Source: Branchipolynoe longqiensis (lineage: Eukaryota > Annelida > Polychaeta > Phyllodocida > Polynoidae). From it: DNA of 64,000 nucleotides. Location of the stretch: NCBI GenBank assembly GCA_030323885.1, contig CM059186.1, forward strand, positions 23,331,849 to 23,395,848, in the 5' to 3' direction. A program made the position numbers and the translations under genes. Position 1 is the first letter of the stretch. The number at the start of each line of letters is the position of its first letter. The notes under the pieces were generated by a model. That model did no database searches. It worked only from the letters and a program-made list of their open reading frames with translations, and was not told the DNA's origin. This document shows positions 22,775 to 34,316 of this stretch, piece after piece.

Positions 22775-24589
22775 ACTAAAAGAAATTCAAATTTCGCTGG
22801 TATATAAAAAAAAAACCTAAACAATCTACTAAAATTTATGAAAAATGCTCCGAATTTTGTACGAATAAAAGGATAATGAATAAAAATGAGCAACTGCAAT
22901 AAATTAATCGCTCTATGCCCAGATAGACCAATTCCTTGATTTCAGTTATTTTCTCGCTATCACCAACGGTTAATTATAGAAATACACGAAATTTAGAAGA
23001 TCCTAATGAAAATTTGAACAAAAAGAAAGATGCCGAATAAGAAGGAGATTTAAGAAATACAGGTGAATGAAAGAGTTTTTAGACGTAAATACAGGAAAAA
23101 GAGTGAAAAAGCTAGCACGTAACGAAAACCGACCAAACAGTCTGGCAGACGTTGAGACACTGCCCTAATGTTCCAATAACGCTTTCTGACGTCGTCTCCT
23201 GTGCCAGCGACGCGCGATGTCGCTAGGTAACGATGGAACTAAGAAAAACATGCGGCTAGCGCAAGCAAACTGCGAAGAGTCACTAAAAATAGGCCGGCAT
23301 TTAATGTCGGAGAACCGCAGCAGCAATTTTACTTTAAAACTCTAACCAAATATAATGCACGTATAGCCTAATATCGGGATAGCTAGTCCACGTCCTGTAC
23401 GCCTCCTCCAGTCGGAGCGACATAAGGGTACGCCATTATTGTGCATCTAACGCTCCTCAGGCCACGATTTGCGCCGATGTTTTAACCGCGGATTCAAGGC
23501 TCGCCCCTCGCTGGTTATTTAAACTACTAATTAATTAAGGCTAGCCGCAAAATATAACAAGTATACCACATGGGTCAAGTCACCATTCGCAATGATGCTG
23601 CCCCGGTACGCCGTAAACTATCAATATCACGTCCTGGAACATGAAGACAGTGACCGTGTGTCGCTGTCACAATGCGTACGCGCTGTCACTTCTGACAACA
23701 CTCCGTTTTTTTTTTTATTAGATTCGCGTATCGAAAGTGAACTAAAAGGTATTACACTCCTTACTAATCCTGGTCACGGCACCAGTTTAACCGTTCGGCT
23801 ACTCTGCCCCCGCCTAAGGCGAGCCTAACGTGTTAATGATATGTAATAATTTCCATGTGAAATTCCTGAGCCTGCCGCGGGCTGCTGCGGCTCCTCCTCC
23901 CGTCTGCAGGTAGTCCATCGCCGTCGGTGTCCGCCCCGCGCGAAAGGCGGCCAGCCAGAGTTTCATCTACATACGCAATTCGCCGACGAGCGCGCCTATA
24001 GGCCTAAAGTTTCCCTACTTCTATAAGTTAGGTTATTTCAACTAGCTGGCTGTCCCCTTCGCATTTCGGTATATTAATTGTGTTACTGAATAATTCTAGA
24101 AGTATGCGTACGGCTAGGGATGCCGCCGCTGTCACTGATAATCAGTTCTAAGTTAATGTCGTTAATTTCCGCCTTGAAGTAACACTACGTTAAATTCTGT
24201 TATAGTCTGTCATTATATTCCCACAGATGGAGTACGTAACTGCATAAGGCCTACTTAGGCTTAAGGCCCTTAATTACATATAAAGCAATCGAATATCAGG
24301 TTTTCTATAGCGGTTAATCCACAATAATACTGGAGGATAGTAAAGAATGCAAGGAACGTCTCAGTCCACCTTCACGAGAGCTCACGTCTTTATTCTTACC
24401 ATAACTAACAAGGATACCAACGAAATATGCATACCTATTTAAGGCGCTACTAACTCCCTTTTCCTCCCGTGTGATTTGATTACCTTGGTTTTAGAATTTA
24501 GATAAGAAAAAGACCGAATATCGGCTGAAATTGACAGAGCGCGAATAAACACGTCTGCCGGGTCAGGCCCCGAACGCCCGACCGACTTC
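22775..24589. other. 5' flank of the gypsy element, probably leader and long terminal repeat
   Basis: No gene. A 5' long terminal repeat and primer-binding site are expected here, but I could not find a matching copy on the far side of pol. A TGGTAGTTGCACGAGCC stretch on the minus strand, just at the open end of gag, has the initial TGG of a primer-binding site; the tRNA match is unverified. A 78-codon open frame at 23592-23828 has no known motif. Confidence 0.4.
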
Positions 24590-24616
24590 CGTTGCTTAGC
24601 TAGTCGCTAAGCAACG
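24590..24616. repeat. perfect hairpin, 11-bp stem
   Basis: CGTTGCTTAGC, loop TAGTC, GCTAAGCAACG. It stands alone near the outer edge of the gypsy-flank composition block. Confidence 0.75.
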
Positions 24617-25230
24617 CTTTACCCCCGCGAACCGTCGCGTGCACATGCGGAAGCAATTTGCGCTCTCAGGGATCCAGCATTCCTGATCCCCTTGGATACC
24701 AGTGGTCTGCCCACCACCACCACAAGCTGTATGGCCTCATGGCCACCACCAACCTTGAACTTTGAGTGTGGTGATCCCTATCCCAGCAGAGGGGGAGGGG
24801 GTAGGCCCTCTGTGCAATCACACCCAGACCTGCCAGCACCACTATGTCTATTTACATCCTACTCAGGCACCACCAACCCATACATATGACCAGGCGCATA
24901 TACATACATGCGCCTGGTCACGTACACTGATCAGTAATAGAACATTAGCATTCCCCCCTATGCCGAATATCGGAATATTTTACATCAGGTTATATCAGTA
25001 TGGGTGCTCTGTCCTAGTCATGCCGAATGCCAGGCAAGGTAGTTGCACTTACCAATTTGTTGCAAGTATTAGGTTGTATTCGGCCAGTATTATCAAACCC
25101 ACTCTTAGTGCATTGGATGCGGTCGTGCCCGCCGACTCAATCATCCCATTTTATCTAGCCATTCAATGCTGCTATGCATATTGAATAGTGTCCTGTGAGT
25201 GTTTTCATGAGGTCACGTGGTGACCCCTCA
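24617..25230. other. no gene recognised; contains one hairpin
   Basis: A 140-codon plus-strand open frame (24762-25184) has no recognisable domain. A perfect inverted repeat lies at 24887-24920. Confidence 0.4.
24887..24920. repeat. perfect hairpin, 13-bp stem
   Basis: TGACCAGGCGCAT, 8-nt loop, ATGCGCCTGGTCA. It could be a small foldback remnant or an extruding hairpin. Confidence 0.75.
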
Positions 25231-25986
25231 TTAAAGCTGCATAGTTCGATGGTTTTGACCGGGCGCGGTGGTCTAAACGGTAGAGCGCGGGCCTCGCGTG
25301 CGGAAGGTGGGAGTTCGGTTCCAGGTCAAGTCAAACCACTGACTTTAAAATTGATACTTGTCGCTTCCTAGCCTGGCGCTCGGCATTGATAAGAGAGGGC
25401 AAGGACTGGTTAGCTCAGTGTCAGAATAATGTGACTGAGTGGGATATCGGGTCATGGTGCCGGTGGCCTGATTTCCCAGTTGGGCAACACTATAAAGTCA
25501 CCACCAGCGTGCACTGTCACAAGTCGGTACCCATCCTGATATGACATTATATATATATATCTACATATGTATGTATATACATATAATACATTATATAGTA
25601 TGTATGTTTACACATTAAATTGGTCATTGTATTCTAGTGTATGTATTTTGTAATCTACTTTAATGTAGTGTACTTTATGTAATCTACTTTATTACCTTTT
25701 GTACTTTTTGTACTTTATGTACTTTATTTGAAGTAACTTTTATTTTCTTAAAGGATATTTTAAGTGAAAATATGCTAAATTAATGTTGGTGGGCATATAC
25801 AAATTGTTGGACATAATAAGTTTCAACAGTGGCAGGTTCTATTAAATCGACTTATTCATGTTCCTCGTATGCAGAATAACCCAAGTGGACTGCTATCTAG
25901 TTTGGGTATAGTGTCTCAATTCTAGGTAAGTATTTTTGGTGAGCAAAATTAGATTTCTTTAAAAAAATCTGATTATGCAGCTTTAA
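25231..25986 (-). mobile_element. TTAA-flanked MITE (family T), split by a SINE
   Basis: The left end is TTAAAGCTGCATAGTTCGAT and the right end GATTATGCAGCTTTAA. The interior matches other copies of the family (TTGAAGTAACTTTTATTTT, TGCTAAATTAAT, GGCAGGTTCTATTAAAT). A family A SINE sits 27 bp from the left end, followed by a local AT expansion. Confidence 0.8.
25258..25550 (+). mobile_element. tRNA-SINE family A, nested in a MITE
   Basis: The head ACCGGGCGCGGTGGTCTAAA carries the A-box region; B-box sequence GTTCGGTTCC follows. The body runs to CCATCCTGATATGACATT, where a (TA)n tract replaces the normal tail. Confidence 0.85.
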
Positions 25987-26224
25987 CCACCATTACATCT
26001 CCACAGTTATATTTGACACAGAAGGTGGGTGGATCGTTGATAACACGCGGACATACGTGCGCGCAGACTTGGCAGGCACATTGTGTTTTTGGTCATGGTT
26101 AGCTGCGCCTAACCACGATGACATGACAGGTCTCGTCCGTGGGCTGTATTTGTTGGCCAGAAAACATTAATTTATTAATGGATGGTGCTGGTTGAAGCAG
26201 GGGTGCCGGAGTAGGACCAGGAGG
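25987..26224. other. no gene recognised
   Basis: Short spacer. TTAGCTGCGCCTAACC near 26099 is a small palindrome. No gene. Confidence 0.4.
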
Positions 26225-26645
26225 GGTGTGTTGTTGGTGGTGTTGGTGTTATTTGTGTTGTTGATGTTGTTGGTGTTATTTGTGTTGTTGATGTTGGTGT
26301 TATTTGTGTTGTTGGTGTTGTTGGTGTTATTGGTATTATTTGTGTTGTTGATGGTGTTGTTGGTGTTATTGGTGTTATTTGTGTTGTTGATGTTGTTGGT
26401 GTTATTTATATTGTCGGTGTTATTGGTGTTATTTGTGATGTTGGTGTTGTTGATGTTGGTGTTATTGGTGTTATTTGTGTTATTTGTGTTGTTGATGTTA
26501 TTGGTGTTATCGGTGTTGTTGGTATTATTGGTGTTATTTGTGTTGTTGATGTTGTTGATGTTGTTGATGTTGTTGATGTTGTTGATGTTGTTGATGTTGT
26601 TGGTGTTATTTGTCTCATTGATGTTGTTGATGTTGTTGGTGTTGT
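26225..26645. repeat. GTT/GAT/GGT trinucleotide-based repeat, ~420 bp
   Basis: GTTGTTGGTGTTATTTGTGT-type units, with a run of GATGTTGTT at 26550-26610. Asn/Thr-rich (minus) and Leu/Val-rich (plus) open frames of 165-197 codons follow from the repeat. Confidence 0.93.
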
Positions 26646-27017
26646 ACCGTGGGGCGATCCCCACTCACCGATGTGGGTTCCTATCTTTACGGATATTCCT
26701 TTATTCCTTAGCTCATCTGTACTTCCGACCACCGGAAACTGGCGCTCAGGGGAGAGGTTGTAAATGCCACGGTCAGTATTTTTAGTATATTAAAAGGAAT
26801 CACAAATTAATTTCCCCATCCCACCCTCTATTAATTGATCACCCACTTGCGAATATTTCGAACGCAGAAGCCGGCGGTTTTACTGATCGGCCATCCCTCC
26901 AGGTAGTAAACTGTAAAGCCGAATGAGACAATGTAGCGATCAGTGCATTTCTGTGTCAGTAGTACAAGCGAGTGTAGTTGGAAGCAGGCACAGTGTATAA
27001 TCACTGTAACTTGTGAT
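26646..27017. other. no gene recognised
   Basis: Nothing identifiable apart from a short TTTAGTATATTAAAA-type AT stretch. Confidence 0.4.
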
Positions 27018-27029
27018 CACATCGATTAT

Positions 27030-27359
27030 ATACCGGGCGCAATGGGCGAATCGGTAGAGCGGGGGCCTCGCGTACGGGAGATCGAGAGCTCGGTTCCCAG
27101 TCGAGTCAAATGAATGACTTATAAAATTGATACTTGTCGCTTCCAAGCCTGGCGCTCGGCATTAATAGGATAGGGCAAGGACTGATTAACTCAGTGTGAG
27201 GATAATGTGACTTAGTGGGGTATCGGTTCATGGTGACAGTGGCCTGATTTCCCAGTGGGGCAGCATTATAAAGGCGCCATGTGGGTGCACTGTCACAAGT
27301 CGGTGCCTATCCTGATATGACCTTAGATGTTGCCAGGACGTAAAACTCCAACAACCAAC
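27030..27359 (+). mobile_element. tRNA-SINE family A, full length with perfect target duplication
   Basis: CACATCGATTAT occurs immediately before (27018-27029) and after (27360-27371) the element, which fixes its borders at 330 bp. Order: head ATACCGGGCGCAATGGGCGA, B-box region CTCGGTTCCC, a body containing AGGGCAAGGACTGATTAACT, and the tail GATATGACCTTAGATGTTGC ending in AACTCCAACAACCAAC. The head is tRNA-derived (pol III promoter). The tail probably matches a partner LINE. Confidence 0.95.
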
Positions 27360-27432
27360 CACATCGATTATCATATCTACATAGTGTGACAATCAGATAC
27401 CGGATACACGCATCGCGCATTTTGATACCCGT

Positions 27433-27545
27433 TATGTTTATTGGAGCTTTACGTCCTAGCAACATCCAAGATCATGTCAGGATGGGTACTGACTTGTGAC
27501 AGCACGCACTCATGGTGACTTTATAGTGCTGCCTCACTGGAAGAC
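27433..27545 (-). mobile_element. tRNA-SINE family A, 3' fragment
   Basis: The tail and distal body on the minus strand abut a plus-strand SINE at 27546, so the two lie back to back. Confidence 0.8.
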
Positions 27546-27802
27546 TGGGGTGGCCGATTCGGTATGAGCGCTGGCTGGCTTCCCGTGTGGGAGGTCGTGG
27601 GTTCAAACCCCGACCGAGTAAAATATATGTCTTATAAAATGTGTCACCACGTAGCTTGGCATTCAGCATTAATAGGATAGGACATGGACTGGTTTGCTCA
27701 GTACCAAGATAATGTGCCTGAGTGTGAGATAGGGTCATGGTGCTGGCAGCCTGGCAGCACTATCAAGTCACTATGAGCGTGGACTGTCACAAGTTGGTAG
27801 CT
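27546..27802 (+). mobile_element. tRNA-SINE family A, lacking tail
   Basis: The head GGGGTGGCCGATTCGGTATG and B box GGTTCAAACC are clear. The body ends near CACAAGTTGGTAGC without the usual tail. Confidence 0.85.
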
Positions 27803-27865
27803 TAAATCAAATAAGCAATCAAATAAGCAATATTAATGCCGACCACCAGACTAAGTATTGACAAG

Positions 27866-27975
27866 CCACAATTTTGTAAGTCAATGGTTTGACTTGGCCG
27901 GGATTCGAACCCATGACGTACACGAGAAGCCAGCCAACGCCCTTATCGATTCGGCCATGCGATCTGCCATTGCAA
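27866..27975 (-). mobile_element. tRNA-SINE family A, head fragment
   Basis: The minus strand shows a head with TGGCCGAATCGATAAGGGC and the B box GGGTTCGAATCC. The body is absent. Confidence 0.8.
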
Positions 27976-28169
27976 TGGTATATCCTGTATGTGTGGATAT
28001 AACGCACACGGCCAATATGATGACCGGACAAGCAGTTGACATGATTTAGAAAACAGGAAATGAAGGGCCATCCCTAAATGACAATCGTTTTCCCAATCCT
28101 TTCAATGTGCAGAGTACATTTGAACCCCTACCCCTCCTCAGTCCTCTAACCCGAACATAAAATCATTGG

Positions 28170-28465
28170 GACCTGATGCGGTGGCCTAATCGGTAGAGCG
28201 CAGGCTTCCCGTGTGGGAGATTGGGGTTCGATTGCCGGTCGAGTAAAATCAATGACTTATCAAATTGATACATCTTGCTTCCTAGCCTGACGCTCGGCAT
28301 TAATAGGATAGGGCAAGGACTGGTTAGCTGGGTGTCAGGATAATGTGATTGTGTGGGATATCAGGTCATGGTGCTGGTGGCCTGAATGTGTACTGTCACA
28401 AGTCGGTACCCATCCTGATATAACCTTAGATGTTGCCATGACGTAAAACTCCAACAAACAAACAA
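28170..28465 (+). mobile_element. tRNA-SINE family A with 13-bp target duplication
   Basis: ATAAAATCATTGG flanks it perfectly (28157-28169 and 28466-28478). It has the head GACCTGATGCGGTGGCCTAA and a body shortened by a deletion near 28385. The tail ends in (AAAC)n. Confidence 0.95.
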
Positions 28466-28478
28466 ATAAAATCATTGG

Positions 28479-29469
28479 TGAAATGTGACCTTGGAAAGCA
28501 ATCCGAACGTGGCGCCCCAGCTCCGCTTTGTTCAGATTGTGAAGGACATCGATATTTATGGACTGTCCCTGATATGTCTGTACATTACTGCTAACACATT
28601 CTCTACATGATACCCATTCCAATACCCCCAACATTCTAACAAAAGGCATTCTTTTACTGGCCTCAATCCGATATTTGATTGGCGGGGAGAGGAGGGAATG
28701 AATAGTTTATTCATTAAAATATTTCCAGGATTTTTTAGTGTTGCAATGTATATAGTTTATTTACAATTCATTTTCAATTTAAAATTAAATATTTTGCAAT
28801 TCGAATTCACGTGAACAGGTAATTGAACAACACAAACATAGATAAATAGTATATATTTGGATTTTTTAATGAACAGAAAATGACAATCATACATGCTTGA
28901 GTATAATGAGAGAAGGCCCTGAGATGCCTTAACCCTATAGGTCTAGTTTCTTATTGTGGGGTGGGCGGGATGGCAGTATACGAGAGGTCCATCGCTGTCC
29001 ACCGCCAAGTTGAAATGGCAGAGTTCCAGTTCTGTGGGCCTTATATAGTGACTGGGCAGAGTTCGAAACGTCACGAATACGTCAGGGTTTTGTAACTGTG
29101 TAGTAGATTTCGACTGCTGACATAGTTACAAAAGACCCGCTAGGTGGGGCAAGCGTCGATTTATAGAATTAGTGTTATGGTTTCAATACAGGTGGCCCCA
29201 TCGGCCGATGAATAGGTATCCGACTCCGCCTTGTTCAATTACCCATGTTGCAAGCAACATCGACAATGGGTGAGTGTGGGATTGGATTAGAGACATTTAA
29301 TGGGTTGATAGGTTCGAAAGGGGATTAGCAAGGGTTATGGTGGATAAATTTGGATATATAGCTAGGTAGTTGGTTATGTTGAAGTAAGTGAATGGAGGTA
29401 GGGAAGGGTTTGTGGGAGAGGTGGGGTCCCGATTGTGTTTTTTTAGGGGATATCTTTGTGGTACATTTG
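28479..29469. other. no gene recognised
   Basis: A 104-codon minus-strand open frame at 28335-28649 overlaps the SINE and has no known motif. GC-richer sequence at 28960-29180 contains TTGTAACTGTGTAGTAG near its partial inverse CTGACATAGTTACAA, a weak inverted repeat. No gene is called. Confidence 0.4.
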
Positions 29470-29829
29470 TTAAAGTTGCATAGTCCGATGGTTATGAGTT
29501 CATGTAATTTTTCTGAGATAATTATATTGAATTGATTGTTATGATTTACCTTACTTTAATTTGAAGTAACTTTTATTTTAAATGGCTAACCTTTGAGATA
29601 TTTGAAGTGTAAATATGTCAAATTAGTTTTGGCAAGCATCCAAAACTCTGACAGTGACACCATTGGCTTCTGCAGTAACATGTTCTATTAAATTGGTTCA
29701 GTATTCCCTTCTATGTGCCAACAAATGCTTAATAAGCGCATCAGTATCTAAGTTAGATATGTAGGATCAAATCTAGATAATTGTTTTGGTTTTGAAAATT
29801 GGATGCTTCATCGGACTATGCAACTTTAA
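29470..29829 (-). mobile_element. TTAA-flanked MITE, family T
   Basis: Left TTAAAGTTGCATAGTCCGAT, right CATCGGACTATGCAACTTTAA (20 of the 21 bp inverted, allowing one change). The interior is typical of the family. The dispersed 750-bp repeat begins 15 bp beyond it. Confidence 0.9.
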
Positions 29830-29844
29830 TGCAGGGTCAATTTC

Positions 29845-30605
29845 AATCGCGGACAATAGACTACATCGCCATTCCAGGCACGATGTGCATTGTGGGATGC
29901 ATGGAAGATAAACAAACCCCCACGAAGCACATGGCTAATGCTATGATACTGGGTGCAGCTGTGAAATGTGTTAGTTTCAGCTCATCTCAGCTCTTGTTTG
30001 AAACATTGAATACCGACTAAAAAATATATATATAATAAATTTAGATGTTAATCTTTTATGTAGCATTGCATTTAGATCAATCTAATCAGCACATCTTAAA
30101 CCATCTGCATTTAGATTGAGACAAATCTGGGCACTCAGACTCGTGTTTGAGCCATAGCCAGGGTCAGCTTTACTAATTTTATTCATGTTTTTATTTATAT
30201 CCTATGGTTAATAACATTTGTTGGGATAGGAAATGGGTAGGGTTAATCAGACATTGGTTATATCTTTCTTTGAAACAAGTTTTTGTTGACACATTTGACA
30301 TTTTAATATTTAGAACAAGAATTACTTATGTCTAATCAATTTTTATGTAAACATCAGCCTGTAAAGTGACTGAAATTGTATGTTTTTTAGCTCAAAATGC
30401 TTAATTATGGAGAGTTGTGTCTTAATCATATTCATTATTTTATTATATTGCATCCATCCATCCATGTTTGTGGCAAATTGTTATGTATTTTGATTAATTT
30501 TAAATAAAATCGAAGTTTTGCCCTATGCGTATCGGCAAACTCAATGGCTGTACGCCCTTGCTTTGCTGCCAACACCGTTTTCAGCGCATGCACACTCAGA
30601 ACGGT
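29845..30605 (+). repeat. dispersed ~750-bp repeat, direct copy
   Basis: Counterpart of 7022-7760. It ends near GCGCATGCACACTCAGAACG, directly followed by the LINE RNase H fragment. It may therefore be a flank carried with that family, although the other copy has no RNase H next to it. Confidence 0.8.
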
Positions 30606-30606
30606 G

Positions 30607-31655
30607 ATCTCATCTATTGATCACACTGATGGTTCGAAAGACCAAAGCCGGGTAGCTGCTGCGGCAGTCTGCCGACGGGAAAAATTTGGTGTACGTTTGC
30701 CCGATCAGAGCTCGATTTTCACTGCAGAGGCCCGAGCACTCCTTCTCGCTTTGGAGTGTATCGAGGTATCCAACCACACTAACTATGTTATATACAGTGA
30801 TTCGTTCTCTTGCCTTCTGGCTGTTGCTGGACTGAAAACGAATCACCCTATTTCTAGCAACGGTCATTTATAAAATGAACCAACTGACAACGGATGGGTA
30901 TGACATCCACCTGTGCTGGGTGCCTGGCCATGCTGGCATACAAGGAAACGAACGAGCTGATCGGGCTGCGAAGAAGGCCCTGAACTGTGATCTTGAACCG
31001 TGTCTGATCCCTCACTCTGATCTGAAACCACTAATAGCCACCCACATAAAATCCAAATGGCAACATGAGTGGGATGAAAACATTAATAAACTTAAAGAAA
31101 TTGAACCATCTGTGGGAAAGCCACCACAGACTCATGCGGGAGGTCGGCGGGACCAAGTGGTCCTTAGCCGCTGCCGTATTGGCCACTCGTGGCTTACACA
31201 TGCTTTTCTGCTCAAGGGGGAACCTCCCCCTGAATGTATTGGGTGTCAGTCCCACTGACACTCAAACACATTTTACTAAGTTGCGTTGATTTTTTGGCCT
31301 GCGCCAACGGTTCTACACTGCAGGCAGTATGCATGACCTTTTTACTAAGGTAAAACAGGAAAACATTTTAGCCTTTTTGAGGGCAGCTGGACTGTACCAC
31401 CTTATATAGTTTACTAAATGGATTCTATTAATTATTAATGAAACTTTTCTTTTTCTATGGGAATTTGTTTCCCTTGACCACAGATATATGATTGTGAGCT
31501 TTCTAATTTAATTAGTGTCTATTGGCACATAATTGATTGTCTGCTTTTACATGTAAAAGCGATGGTTTGAACAAAAAACAAACATTTCTCGCCGTGAATA
31601 TGGCCTCTGCTGCCGACACGGCGTAAAGCAACCACCAATCAATCAATCAATCATC
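30607..31655 (+). pseudogene. non-LTR retrotransposon 3' fragment with RNase H domain
   Basis: The first frame (to 30872) holds an RNase H start, HTDGS, then TAEARAL and YSDS, supplying the Asp, Glu, Asp acidic residues. After a frameshift it continues at 30875 with WVPGHAGIQGNERADRAAK, the His/Asp end of the domain. Further shifted segments follow, including FYTAGSMHDL and FLRAAGLYHLI before a stop near 31410. The 3' end is an (AATC)n tail. RNase H plus this tail fits the I/Nimb group of LINEs. It is 5'-truncated and dead. Confidence 0.85.
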
Positions 31656-31674
31656 TATTGGTCTTCCTAATTCT

Positions 31675-31790
31675 ACTCCTCCTTGCCCTATCCTAGTAAT
31701 GCTGAATGCCAGGCTAGATAGGGGCAAGTATCAATTTGTATGTCATTGGTTTGATTCAGCCAGGATTCGAACCCAGAGATTGAAATTTCT
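31675..31790 (-). mobile_element. tRNA-SINE family A, head/body fragment
   Basis: The minus strand carries GGGTTCGAATCCTGGCTGAA (B-box region) and the GGCATTCAGCATTACTAGGA segment. Confidence 0.75.
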
Positions 31791-32196
31791 CTGGCACTCA
31801 GCCCTAGAGTGTCCTGCTTAAGTGTAGGGTGGGTGGGTGGAAAAAAAAGTCTGATGGAGAACAAGCCTGACCATGCAGGTTCGGTTCTGGGTGAGAAGCG
31901 GCCGAGCTGTTCTGGTCTTTGGCGGAAGTGACGTCACGCCTGGTATATGATGTTGAAGGTGTAGGCGTCGAGGTTTCACAGTGATCCACTAGATGGCGTG
32001 TTTGGAGGAAGACAAATGACTTGAGCACATCGCGAATTATCCATATTATGTATGACAGGGACAATGGTTAGAACGCTCGCCCCAGACAGGCTCGGATGTG
32101 CGTTCGAGTCCCACTCTAGGCCTAGTGTCCCATTGGTTTGCAACACCCACTATGACAGGAGGGTGGACTTAATGTTACAGTTTAGTAAATGTTCAC
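31791..32196. other. no gene; contains a tRNA-like head
   Basis: GACAATGGTTAGAACGCTCG and GTTCGAGTCCC near 32069-32113 resemble A and B boxes. There is no tRNA fold I would accept, so it is most likely a worn SINE of another family. The rest is unassigned. Confidence 0.45.
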
Positions 32197-32553
32197 TTAA
32201 AGCTGCATAGTCCGATGAAAAGAGAACATTTTCAAAACTAAAGCAATTATCTAGATTTTGTTCTACATATCTAATTTAGATACTGATGCACCTTTTAAGA
32301 ATTTGTTGGCACATATATAAGGGAATACTGAGGTAATTTAACAGAAGTTGTTTCTGCAGAAGCTTATGGTGTCAAGAGTTTCGGTGTACTTGCCGAAATT
32401 AATTGAGCATGTTCGCACTTCAAATATTTCACAAGTAATCCATTTAAAATCAAAGTTACTTCAAACTAGAGTAAGGTAGATTATGGCGAGCAACCTAATA
32501 TATTTATCTCAGAAAATGACAGAAACTCAAAACCATCAGATCATGTGATCCTA
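32197..32553 (+). mobile_element. TTAA MITE, family T, right end decayed
   Basis: The left end TTAAAGCTGCATAGTCCGAT is intact. The right end reads ACCATCAGATCATGTGATCC and has lost the terminal repeat. Confidence 0.8.
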
Positions 32554-33665
32554 AGCCAGTTATTAAATCTTCCACCACAAAGTATGTGGACACGAAAGTA
32601 ACTTGTCACCAACACAGTTGTAAAGTCGTCGGGCTGGCAGCTGTAGTTGTGTAGGCAGGCTAAATAGGAAATCACTACAGGCAAGTAGGAGAAAGGCAGA
32701 GTATAGAGTTAAAGGTAGAGAGAGCTTGCACCCTCAGGTTTATTATTATATATGGTTTTAGAATCCTAGATGGCCTGTCACATGACCAGATCCTCCAATC
32801 AACAGTAAGCATTCACATATCCACCAATCAACAGTAAGCATGCTTGTAACCATGCCTTGGTTGTTTTGGCCTCACTGCCCTGTTGTGTCTGGGTGTGCAG
32901 TGATCTGTATCTAACAGTTGGGGGGGGGGGGGCAGAGCTGCTAAGGCCCTATCACACTAACAATAGTGCCCCTCTAACACTATATATAGAATACACAATG
33001 TCTATTTAATCTAGGTAAAGGATCACCAACACTACACAATACCATATGCATTTGGTCACATTACACCATTTACCTTTTATATAACATTTGCAATCCCTTA
33101 TAGACCAGTTCACATCACCCACCAATGTATAAGTATCGGAATATTTTACACAGTGTTTACATGTGAAAATAAATTTTAGTTTATGTCAGTGGTTTAATTT
33201 TTGTCTTGCCCTGTCTTTCTTTTATTTCTTCTTTTTTTTTCTTCCTTTTTTTGTCTCTTTTTTCTGTTAATAGTTGGAAACATTTAAAATGGATTTGGAA
33301 AATCCAGATATTTCGTCGAAAATCAATTCCCCTTTGTAATGTGGCATCGATTTAAAAGCACAATCCCTCCCATCCCCTCAGTTGCCTTGGCTACGGTGAA
33401 CCATCCTGGATGTTGTTTTTCCACCTGCGAGCCCGTTACATCAAGAGTTCGCCGGTTATTTGCACCAGAATAAAATAATGTGAAACTGCGTCGTACCCTG
33501 CCCCCCCCCCCCCCCCCCACACACACACTCCCTGACCTCTTCTATATTATGCAACCCCATATTCATCCCGAAATTAAACACACGCCACACGTGAATGAAA
33601 CCTATCAATAGCAACATGCAATGCGGTTAAAAAAAAATAATTTAAGAAGCAATTTATCCTGGTGT
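32554..33665. other. no gene recognised; homopolymer tracts
   Basis: Contains a G run near 32922, T-rich sequence at 33210-33270 and a C run near 33500 followed by (AC)n. A near-duplicate CCAATCAACAGTAAGCAT occurs at 32796 and 32824. No gene. Confidence 0.45.
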
Positions 33666-34017
33666 TTAAAGCTGCATAGTCCGATGAGAACATCAAATTT
33701 TCAAAACCAAAATAATTATGTAAATTTGATTCTACATATCTAACTTAGATACTGGCGCATTTATTAAACATTTGTCGCCACATATAAGGGAATATTGAGT
33801 CAATTTAATAGCTGTTACTGCAAAAGGCTATGGTATCCGAGTTTTGGCGTGCTTGCCAAAATTAGTTTTGCATGGCGGCACTTCAAATATCTCCAAAGTT
33901 AGCCATTTAAAATAAAAGTCACTTCAAGCTAAAGTAAGATACATTATAACGATCAACCTAATGTATTTATCTCATAGAATGTCAGAAACGCAAAATCATC
34001 GGACTATGCAACTTTAA
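33666..34017 (+). mobile_element. TTAA MITE, family T, well preserved
   Basis: TTAAAGCTGCATAGTCCGAT at the left and ATCGGACTATGCAACTTTAA at the right, 352 bp in all. The interior carries ATCTAACTTAGATACTGGCG and AGCCATTTAAAATAAAAGTC, the family's consensus landmarks. Confidence 0.92.
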
Positions 34018-34084
34018 TGTAGTTGGTTTTCAAAATTATTGGTGGAATCTCAATATATATATATATATATATGTGCTCTATAAT

Positions 34085-34279
34085 CTATTATGGGAATATA
34101 AACAAGGACACTACCCCCTAGCAGTTCTCTCCCTTACTTACTCTATACCCTAATGTCACTAAGCTATTACTACCATAGGACTAGGTTAGTTCCTTCATTC
34201 TCCACTGCACTGCCACCTGTGAGCAGCTCATGACCGCATGATACCGCTCTGTTTTTATATATATATTATATATATTTAT

Positions 34280-34316
<37 letters not shown>

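Noticed and set aside
13390..24700. A pair of gypsy long terminal repeats
   Set aside because: No stretch upstream of gag could be matched by eye to one downstream of pol, so LTRs are not annotated.
26167..26785. Asn/Thr-rich and Leu/Val-rich proteins
   Set aside because: Both are translations of a GTT-based trinucleotide repeat.
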